A stretch of DNA of 5,137 nucleotides. It comes from Clostridiales bacterium (GTDB lineage Bacteria; Bacillota; Clostridia; Christensenellales; Borkfalkiaceae). The notes beneath the pieces were generated by a model, which had not been told where the DNA came from, did not search any database, and worked only from the letters and a program-made list of their open reading frames with translations. Where the stretch lies: assembly GCA_003503945.1 (NCBI GenBank), contig DOCD01000178.1, forward strand, positions 915 through 6,051. The letters are read 5' to 3'. Positions 1-5,137 of the stretch are shown here, one piece after another; the stretch's first letter is position 1, and each line of letters starts with the position of its first letter. The translations under genes and the position numbers were made by a program.

Positions 1-9
1 AATTCACCC

Positions 10-38
10 TTGAAATAATATTATATAAATAGTAATTT
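10..38 (+). promoter_or_regulatory. weak candidate sigma-A-type promoter in AT-rich leader
   Basis: A TTGAAA hexamer at 10-15 matches the -35 consensus at five of six positions. The -10 partner is poor: TAATTT at 33-38, at 17-base spacing, matches only three of six. The better TATAAA at 24-29 lies only 8 bases after the -35 and would need a different upstream element, which at 1-6 is not convincing. The segment is strongly AT-rich compared with the genes that follow, as expected for an intergenic leader. It has stops in all three forward frames, so an upstream gene could end here but none can be identified. A sporulation-sigma promoter or read-through from an upstream gene is equally possible. 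Confidence 0.25.
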
Positions 39-43
39 CTTTT

Positions 44-48
44 AGGGG
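44..48 (+). promoter_or_regulatory. ribosome binding site that sets a TTG start
   Basis: AGGGG lies 7 bases before the TTG at 56-58. No ATG or GTG in this frame lies at a suitable distance. The TTG also places a lysine-containing start directly before a hydrophobic membrane segment, so the site fixes the TTG as the initiation codon. Confidence 0.7.
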
Positions 49-55
49 TAAACTA

Positions 56-757
56 TTGAAAAGCAAGCTTATTACGGTTTTTACAAATCTTGTTCTCGTG
101 GCGGTGGTTCTGGCGGTATCCTTTGTCGGATATCTCGGCGGCAATACCGTCGCGGCTTCGAACGAAAATTCGAATTTGTTCTACTGTGCCGAAAACGGCG
201 AGGGCGTAAGCCTTATGTTCAACGTGTACGAGCATACCGACAACGTGAATAAAATTATGGATATCCTCGACGAATACGGTGTCAAGTCCACGTTTTTCAT
301 AGGCGGCAGCTGGGCGGACGACAACGTCGACTGCGTGCGCGATATTTTCAGACGCGGGCACGAGGTGGCGAGCCACGGCTATTTCCATAAGGACCACTCC
401 GCAATGTCGGAAGAAGCCAACATCGAGGAAATCCGCCCCAGCGTAAAGCTGTTGAATATGATTTGCAACACAAAAATCAAACTTTTTGCCCCGCCGTCGG
501 GCGCTTTTTGCGAAGCCACGCTAAACGCTTGCACTTCTATGGGGCTTAGGGTTATAATGTGGACGAGGGACACAATCGACTGGCGGGATAAGGACGCGGG
601 GCTTATATATACCAGAGCGACGAAAAATTTAAAAGCGGGCGAATTCGTGCTTATGCACCCTACCGACTGCACGGTCGAGGCTCTGCCGAAAATACTCGAT
701 TACATAAGAGAAAACGGACTTTCGTCCGTCACCGTATCTTACAATTTAGGAGAATAA
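56..757 (+). CDS. membrane-anchored polysaccharide deacetylase (NodB fold) family protein, YlxY/PdaB-like, catalytic motif altered
   Basis: This 233-residue protein starts at TTG. Residues 2-4 carry two lysines and residues about 5-27 are hydrophobic, giving a signal anchor or signal peptide, so the domain should lie outside the membrane. The NodB domain spans about 50-230. Seen directly: strand plus TFF at 79-81; GHEVASHG at 101-108 with H107 and H111 in the H-x-x-x-H metal motif; DTIDW at 172-176; and LMHPT at 199-203 with H201. Deacetylases of this family normally have an Asp-Asp in motif 1 (FDDG) and an Arg in motif 3 (RPPxG). Here motif 1 reads FNVYEH (55-60) and motif 3 reads FAPPSG (144-149), so the general base, one metal ligand and the Arg are all missing. 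In B. subtilis, ylxY precedes mlpA; the same pairing here, with a 1-base TAATG overlap, supports a YlxY-type protein. Any role in peptidoglycan or cortex modification during sporulation is inferred, and activity is doubtful. Family assignment is firm. Confidence 0.88.
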   Translation: MKSKLITVFTNLVLVAVVLAVSFVGYLGGNTVAASNENSNLFYCAENGEGVSLMFNVYEHTDNVNKIMDILDEYGVKSTFFIGGSWADDNVDCVRDIFRRGHEVASHGYFHKDHSAMSEEANIEEIRPSVKLLNMICNTKIKLFAPPSGAFCEATLNACTSMGLRVIMWTRDTIDWRDKDAGLIYTRATKNLKAGEFVLMHPTDCTVEALPKILDYIRENGLSSVTVSYNLGE

Positions 758-1995
758 TGGTACATTTAAAAACACTCGATAACGGAATAAGGCTGATAGT
801 AAAGCAAATGCCCGGGGTTATGTCGGTAACCATGGGCATAATCGTAAACACCGGCGCAAGCGTCGAAAGCGATAGTGAGGACGGCATTTCGCACTTCATC
901 GAACATATGATGTTCAAGGGCACGGAAAAACGTTCCGCTTTCAAAATTTCCGACGAAATGGACGCAATCGGTGCGCAGATGAACGCTTTCACCTCCAAGG
1001 ATATAACCTGTTACTACGCTAAATCCACGACGGCGCACGTATCCGAGGCGTTCGAAATACTTTCCGATTTGTTTTTGAACAGCGTGTTCCCCGAGGAGGA
1101 AATGTCGCGCGAAAAGGGCGTTATCATCGAAGAAATCAATATGAACGACGACACCCCCGACGATTTATGCCTCGACCTGTTATCGCGTGCTTACTACGGC
1201 GAGCGCGGCTACGGCAGAAACATACTCGGCAGCCGCAGTAACGTTTCGGGCTTTACCCGCGACGATATAAAAAGCTATATGGGAAAGCGCTACACGCCTG
1301 AAAATATTGTTATATCTATGGCGGGCAATATTCAAATCGAGTTCGCGGAAGAGCTTGCCGAAAAATATTTCTCCCAAGTGCCCGCAGCGCCCACGAAAAA
1401 CAGACCTGTTGAAATAGAACTGAATGCAAAATCGTTATTCCGTAAAAAGGATATCGAGCAGATACATTTCGCGCTTGCCTTTCCGTCGGTGAAGCGCTAC
1501 GATAAGCTTTTCGACGCTACGCAGGTCCTTAACACCGTGCTAGGCGGGAGTATGTCCTCGCGCCTTTTCCAGAAAGTGAGGGAGGAGCTGGGGCTTGCCT
1601 ATACCGTTTACTCGTATATTTCGGCGTATGCGGAGGCGGGGTCGCTCGTTGTGTATGCGGGCGTAAACGCGGAAAATTATCTTAAAAGCGTACAAGCCGT
1701 CCTTGACTGTATCGAAAGTTTGAAAAATGACGGAATTTCGAAAGACGAGTTCAACCGCGGCAAGGAGCAGATGCTTTCGTCCTCGGTGTTCTCGCAGGAA
1801 AGCACGAGCTCGCAGATGCTGTTATACGGCAAGGAGCTCGTGTACACGGGTAAAATTTACGATTTCGAGGAGCGCATACGTCGCATACAGCAGCTCACCC
1901 TCGACGACGTAATGCAGGCGATAGATAGTAATTTCGATAAATCGATGCTTGCGGCTGCGGCGGTCGGCAACGTGGACAAGCCGCTTGAACTGTGA
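757..1995 (+). CDS. M16 family zinc metallopeptidase (processing-peptidase-like, MlpA/YmxG type)
   Basis: This 412-residue peptidase has the length of the bacterial M16B single-chain enzymes related to mitochondrial processing peptidase and B. subtilis MlpA (YmxG). The inverted zinc motif HxxEH is HFIEH at 46-50: H46 and H50 bind zinc and E49 is the catalytic Glu. The distal zinc ligand is E126 in VIIEEI, 76 residues after H50, as the family requires, with E119 seven residues before it. The C-terminal half-domain carries the glycine-rich signature GGSMSSRLF (263-271), followed by VREELGLAY (274-282), which includes the Arg and Tyr expected for substrate carboxylate binding in these enzymes. 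It therefore looks active, probably as a homodimer. No signal peptide is seen, so it should act in the cytoplasm. The ATG overlaps the upstream TAA by one base, with AGGAG at 748-752 as ribosome binding site. The physiological substrate is unknown. Confidence 0.95.
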   Translation: MVHLKTLDNGIRLIVKQMPGVMSVTMGIIVNTGASVESDSEDGISHFIEHMMFKGTEKRSAFKISDEMDAIGAQMNAFTSKDITCYYAKSTTAHVSEAFEILSDLFLNSVFPEEEMSREKGVIIEEINMNDDTPDDLCLDLLSRAYYGERGYGRNILGSRSNVSGFTRDDIKSYMGKRYTPENIVISMAGNIQIEFAEELAEKYFSQVPAAPTKNRPVEIELNAKSLFRKKDIEQIHFALAFPSVKRYDKLFDATQVLNTVLGGSMSSRLFQKVREELGLAYTVYSYISAYAEAGSLVVYAGVNAENYLKSVQAVLDCIESLKNDGISKDEFNRGKEQMLSSSVFSQESTSSQMLLYGKELVYTGKIYDFEERIRRIQQLTLDDVMQAIDSNFDKSMLAAAAVGNVDKPLEL

Positions 1996-2477
1996 GCGAA
2001 AGGGTGTACGGCTTCCCGCCGTGTTTCAACGAGGACAGCTCGGTGCTTATTCTCGGCAGCTTCCCGTCGGTAAAAAGCCGAAAAGTCGATTTTTATTACG
2101 GCAACCGTCAAAATAAATTCTGGAAAGTTTTGTGCTCGTATTTCGGTGAAAGCGTGCCCGAAACGGTAGAAGGGAAGCGCGATTTTCTTGCAAGGCGCAA
2201 CGTCGCGCTTTGGGATATAGTCACCGAATGCGAAATTGTAGGCTCGCAGGATTCGACCATTAAAAATTTTAAGGTTGCGGATATAAATTCCCTCTTGCAA
2301 AATTCGAAAATAAGGTTTATAATATTGAACGGAAGCAAGGCGTACGAAATTTTTATAAAGCACTTTGCGGAAATTGACGTGCCGTTTAAAAAGCTTCCGT
2401 CTACCAGCCCCGCGAACACGCGGTTCGACGAAAAGGAGTGGCGCGATGTCTTATCGACAGCTTTTGGAGGAGCTTGA
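1992..2477 (+). CDS. DNA-deoxyinosine (hypoxanthine-DNA) glycosylase, uracil-DNA glycosylase superfamily
   Basis: This 161-residue protein matches the small hypoxanthine-DNA glycosylase family (UDG superfamily family 6), which excises hypoxanthine left by adenine deamination to start base-excision repair. Family hallmarks are visible in order: GFPP at 7-10, LILGSFPS at 19-26 (active-site motif 1), FYYG at 34-37 leading to N41 and FW at 43-44, ALWD at 72-75, GSQDSTIKN at 84-92, LNG at 112-114, and LPSTSPAN at 135-142 (motif 2 region). N41 is the likely catalytic Asn, inferred from the family. The length is normal and the protein looks intact. The GTG start shares GTGA with the stop of the M16 gene, a 4-base overlap, and no good Shine-Dalgarno is visible, so translational coupling is likely. 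The last 32 bases overlap the next gene. The related Mug-type G:T/U glycosylase is the main alternative, but the GSFPS and STSPAN motifs favour this family. Confidence 0.87.
   Translation: MSERVYGFPPCFNEDSSVLILGSFPSVKSRKVDFYYGNRQNKFWKVLCSYFGESVPETVEGKRDFLARRNVALWDIVTECEIVGSQDSTIKNFKVADINSLLQNSKIRFIILNGSKAYEIFIKHFAEIDVPFKKLPSTSPANTRFDEKEWRDVLSTAFGGA
2433..2438 (+). promoter_or_regulatory. ribosome binding site fixing the AlkD-like start inside the upstream gene
   Basis: AAGGAG sits 7 bases before the ATG at 2446, within the 3' coding end of the glycosylase gene. It decides the start. The reading frame is open further upstream to about 2365, but that extension lacks a ribosome binding site and encodes an Arg/Ser-rich stretch unlike the family. 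Confidence 0.8.
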
Positions 2478-3114
2478 AAGCCTTGCCGACGAAAATTACA
2501 GAATCTTCCATAAACGGCTTTTAAAAAACGAAAGCGTAAACGTGCTCGGCGTTAAAATCCCCGTTCTGCGCAAAATAGCCAAAAGGTATAAAAACAGCGT
2601 TGACGAGCTTTTAACGTATCCCGACGAGTACTACGAAGTTACGTTTATAAAGCTTACCGCCGTTTCGAATCTTGAATACGAGCATTTTATAAAGTACGTC
2701 GACGGCTGCGTTGAGCTTATTGATAACTGGGCTACGTGCGACTGCTTTACTCCGAAGTGCGTTTTTGGGCATAGGGAGGAATTTCTTCCGTTTATCGAAA
2801 AATACTCGCACAGCGACAAGGAATTTATTCAGCGCTTTGCGCTTACCACACTTTTGCACTATTACGCGGAAGAGCGGTATTTTGACTTGATTATAAAAAC
2901 CGTGCTCGCGTGCGATACTTCAAAGTATTACGTGCATATGGCGGCGGCGTGGCTGATTGCGGAAATGCTCGTCAAAGATTACAGTTTTACGGTTGAATTT
3001 CTGAAAAGAAATCTTCTCGATAAAAAGACACACAACAAGGCAATTCAAAAAGCGTCGGAAAGCTTCAGGCTTTCGGACGAACAAAAAAAATATTTAAAGG
3101 AAATCAAACGATAA
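2446..3114 (+). CDS. AlkD-like DNA alkylation repair protein (HEAT-like repeat DNA glycosylase)
   Basis: From the ATG with AAGGAG 7 bases upstream, the product is 222 residues, the usual size of the DNA_alkylation (AlkC/AlkD) family. These all-helical HEAT-repeat enzymes remove N3- and N7-alkylated purines without flipping the base into a pocket. The protein opens with a helix containing FHKRLLKN (21-28) and the conserved GVKIPVLRKIAK (35-46). The core motif DNWATCD at 93-99 supplies W95 and D99, R130 lies in FIQRFAL (127-133), and W169 lies in AAAWLIAE (166-173). B. cereus AlkD uses W109, D113, R148 and W187. Spacing is identical for the Trp-Asp pair (4) and the Arg-Trp pair (39), so catalytic residues look intact, unlike in inactive AlkD2-type relatives. 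The gene overlaps the deoxyinosine glycosylase by 32 bases in another frame and ends 4 bases before tex. Substrate range is inferred from the family. Confidence 0.92.
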   Translation: MSYRQLLEELESLADENYRIFHKRLLKNESVNVLGVKIPVLRKIAKRYKNSVDELLTYPDEYYEVTFIKLTAVSNLEYEHFIKYVDGCVELIDNWATCDCFTPKCVFGHREEFLPFIEKYSHSDKEFIQRFALTTLLHYYAEERYFDLIIKTVLACDTSKYYVHMAAAWLIAEMLVKDYSFTVEFLKRNLLDKKTHNKAIQKASESFRLSDEQKKYLKEIKR

Positions 3115-3118
3115 ATTT

Positions 3119-5137
3119 ATGGACATTACTGCAAAGCTTATCGAGGAATTCAAGCTAAGAGGCGATCACGTTGAAAACGTGCTCAAACTTCTGGACGAAG
3201 GCAACACCATTCCCTTTATCGCGCGTTACCGCAAAGAGATGACGGGCGCGATAGACGATCAGGTTTTAAGGGCGCTGAACGACAGATACGAGTATCTGAA
3301 AAATCTTGAAAAGCGCAAAGAAGAGGTTGCTAAAGCCATCACCGAGCAGGAAAAAATGACCGAGGAAATTCAGGCGGCCATAGACGCGGCGCAGACGATG
3401 ACCGAGGTCGAAGACGTTTACCGTCCGTTCAAGCAGAAGAAAAAGACCCGCGCCTCCGTCGCGACAGAAAAGGGCTTGAAGCCGCTTGCGGATTTTATTT
3501 TGGAGCAGGCGGGCGACCCTTACGCGGAAGCGGAAAAGTACATAGACGAAGAAAAGGGCGTATCCTCCGTAAAGGACGCCATAGACGGCGCGAAGGATAT
3601 TATCGCCGAGGTTATTTCGGATAATGCGGAGCTTCGTAAAAAATTGCGTGCGCTTTTGGAAAAGCACGGCGAAATGCAGGTCAAGCTCGTAAAGGACGAC
3701 GAAAGAGGCACTTACGCAATGTACGCCGATTATGCAGAGCTTGTGCCCGAAATAAAAAACCACAGAATTCTCGCCATTAACAGAGGGGAAAAGGAAGAGT
3801 GCCTGAAAGTAAAAATCTTCTTCGAACCCGATATCGCAAAGCGCGTGTGCACGGCTAAATTTATAAAAAACAAGAGCGAAAAGGAGTGCGCGAAGCTTAT
3901 CGAGGAAGCGGCGGACGACGGTTACGACAGACTTATCGAGCCGTCTATTCAGCGCGAGGTGAGGGCGATACTCACCGACAGAGCGGGCGAACAGGCTATT
4001 AAGATGTTCGAAGTGAACCTGCGTCCTCTTTTGTTGCAGCCCCCCGTCAAGGGCAAGGTGACGCTCGGGCTCGACCCCGGCTACCGTACGGGCTGTAAAG
4101 TAGCCGTCGTCGACGAAACGGGCAAGGTGCTGGATACGTCGGTTATTTTCCCCGTACCGCCCAAACCCGATATCGAGGGCAGCGCGAAGATTATAAAAGC
4201 GCTTATCAAAAAACACAACGTGGACGTTATTTCCATAGGTAACGGCACGGCGAGCAAGGAAACGGAAATTTTTGTCGCCGACCTTCTGAAAGACCCCGAA
4301 ATCGACCGCAACGTAACTTACGCGGTCGTCAACGAAGCCGGCGCGAGCGTGTATTCCGCAAGCCCGCTTGCCGTAGAGGAATTCCCCGATCTGGATTTGA
4401 CTAAGCGTTCGGCAATTTCTATTGCAAGGAGATTGCAGGACCCGCTTGCCGAACTCATAAAAATCGACCCCAAGTCGATAGGCGTGGGGCAGTATCAGCA
4501 CGATATGGATAAAAAGCGGCTCGACGCGGTGCTGGGCGGAGTCCTTGAAGACTGCGTAAACAGCGTCGGCGTAGATTTGAACACGGCAAGCGTTTCGCTT
4601 TTAAAATACGTTGCGGGGCTCAACGCGGGCATAGCGAAAAACATAGTGGCGTACAGGGAGGAAAACGGAAAATTCTCTTCGCGTTCGCAGCTTTTAAAGG
4701 TTTCCAAGCTCGGTGCAAAGGCGTACGAGCAGTGCGCGGGCTTTTTGCGCATTACCGACGGCAAAAATATTATGGACAACACGGCGGTTCACCCCGAGTC
4801 GTATAAAAAAGCGGAAAAGCTTTTGTCGCTTTTCGGCTACGGCGAGGAGGACGTGAAGCAGCGCAGAATATCCGATTTGCCTTTAAAGGTAAAGCAATTC
4901 GGCGAGGATAAGGCGGCGGAGTATTGCGAGCTCGATAAAGCGACTATGAACGATATAATCGCCGAACTCGTCAAGCCGGGCAGGGATATCCGCGACAGCC
5001 TTCCTCAAAGACAGCTCAGAAAGGACATAATGGGCATCGAGGACTTAGCTGTCGGTATGGAGGTCGAGGGAGTTGTTCGTAACGTAATCGACTTCGGCGC
5101 GTTCGTCGATATAGGCGTGCATCAGGACGGGCTCGTG
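3119..5137 (+). CDS. tex: Tex, transcription accessory protein (S1 RNA-binding), 3' end beyond window
   Basis: The frame is open for 673 codons to the window end, so the C-terminus is missing. Tex proteins are usually about 715-785 residues, so perhaps 45-110 are lost. Tex is a cytoplasmic nucleic-acid-binding protein related to eukaryotic Spt6. Visible parts: an N-terminal helical Tex domain with GNTIPFIARYRKE (28-40); a YqgF/RNase H-like domain from about 313, with GLDPGYRTG (317-325, D319); EAGASVYSASPLA and the RRLQDPLAEL stretch; GQYQHD (457-462); helix-hairpin-helix segments at about 483-555; and the first half of an S1 domain from about 644 (GMEVEG, FGAFVDIG). The ATG gives the family-typical beginning MDITAKLIEEF and an in-frame TAA at 3095-3097 limits any extension. 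The only Shine-Dalgarno-like purines, at 3096-3103, are too far upstream, so initiation may depend on ribosomes ending the AlkD-like gene 4 bases before. Identity is secure. Confidence 0.97.
   Translation, partial: MDITAKLIEEFKLRGDHVENVLKLLDEGNTIPFIARYRKEMTGAIDDQVLRALNDRYEYLKNLEKRKEEVAKAITEQEKMTEEIQAAIDAAQTMTEVEDVYRPFKQKKKTRASVATEKGLKPLADFILEQAGDPYAEAEKYIDEEKGVSSVKDAIDGAKDIIAEVISDNAELRKKLRALLEKHGEMQVKLVKDDERGTYAMYADYAELVPEIKNHRILAINRGEKEECLKVKIFFEPDIAKRVCTAKFIKNKSEKECAKLIEEAADDGYDRLIEPSIQREVRAILTDRAGEQAIKMFEVNLRPLLLQPPVKGKVTLGLDPGYRTGCKVAVVDETGKVLDTSVIFPVPPKPDIEGSAKIIKALIKKHNVDVISIGNGTASKETEIFVADLLKDPEIDRNVTYAVVNEAGASVYSASPLAVEEFPDLDLTKRSAISIARRLQDPLAELIKIDPKSIGVGQYQHDMDKKRLDAVLGGVLEDCVNSVGVDLNTASVSLLKYVAGLNAGIAKNIVAYREENGKFSSRSQLLKVSKLGAKAYEQCAGFLRITDGKNIMDNTAVHPESYKKAEKLLSLFGYGEEDVKQRRISDLPLKVKQFGEDKAAEYCELDKATMNDIIAELVKPGRDIRDSLPQRQLRKDIMGIEDLAVGMEVEGVVRNVIDFGAFVDIGVHQDGLV

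Noticed and set aside
1..55. Possible tail of an upstream gene such as pnp
   Set aside because: All three forward frames reach a stop within 32 bases, and the few codons visible do not match a known C-terminus. The synteny expectation alone is not evidence.
56..757. The deacetylase-like gene as a decaying pseudogene
   Set aside because: The missing catalytic residues could suggest decay, but the frame is intact, the start has a good ribosome binding site, the other motifs are conserved and the gene is tightly joined to the next one.
1727..1912. A 61-codon plus-strand frame inside the M16 peptidase gene
   Set aside because: It is an alternative frame of a conserved domain, giving a low-complexity Arg/Ser/Thr-rich product with no family motif.
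1857..2363. A 168-codon minus-strand frame spanning the end of the protease gene and most of the deoxyinosine glycosylase gene
   Set aside because: It runs across two well-supported genes, its product shows no family motif, and its composition is that of a shadow frame.
2365..2445. Upstream extension of the AlkD-like protein by 27 residues
   Set aside because: The extra residues form an Arg/Ser-rich stretch that is an out-of-frame reading of the upstream gene. A strong AAGGAG stands before the ATG at 2446, and the family normally begins there.
3266..4501. A 411-codon open frame on the minus strand, opposite tex
   Set aside because: It lies entirely inside the strongly conserved tex gene. 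Its product is rich in Phe, Arg, Val and Leu with no recognisable domain, as expected for a shadow caused by the codon bias of the true gene, and the other antisense frames behave likewise.

Overview
The window is a gene-dense stretch of a bacterial chromosome, with every real gene on the + strand and no rRNA, tRNA, CRISPR array, transposase or phage gene visible. It probably comes from a Gram-positive, spore-forming lineage (Bacillota, most likely Clostridia). The reasons are that a divergent YlxY/PdaB-like polysaccharide deacetylase is followed directly by an M16 zinc protease of the MlpA (YmxG) type, the same pair found next to pnpA in Bacillus subtilis, and that the ribosome binding sites are purine-rich with TTG and GTG starts in use. 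Base composition looks a little under 50% G+C by eye. The 55-base leader is much richer in A+T (12 of 55 bases are G or C). Genus cannot be told from this sequence.

Layout: (1) positions 1-55, an AT-rich leader with a weak candidate promoter and a clear Shine-Dalgarno; (2) 56-757, a membrane-anchored NodB-fold protein that keeps the metal-binding histidines but lacks the usual Asp-Asp motif; (3) 757-1995, an M16B zinc metallopeptidase with an intact active site; (4) 1992-2477, a DNA-deoxyinosine (hypoxanthine-DNA) glycosylase of the uracil-DNA glycosylase superfamily; (5) 2446-3114, an AlkD-like HEAT-repeat alkylpurine DNA glycosylase with its catalytic residues in place; (6) 3119-5137, the transcription accessory protein Tex, complete at its start but cut by the window edge inside its C-terminal S1 domain.

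The five genes overlap or nearly touch: overlaps of 1, 4 and 32 bases, then a gap of 4 bases. They are therefore probably co-transcribed and partly translationally coupled. The first two are cell-envelope or secretion-related proteins. The next two are base-excision-repair enzymes for different lesions (deaminated adenine and alkylated purines), and Tex is a nucleic-acid-binding protein linked to transcription. The most notable points are the altered catalytic motifs of the first gene and the side-by-side, overlapping pair of DNA glycosylases. I see no convincing wholly new system; everything has a recognisable family.
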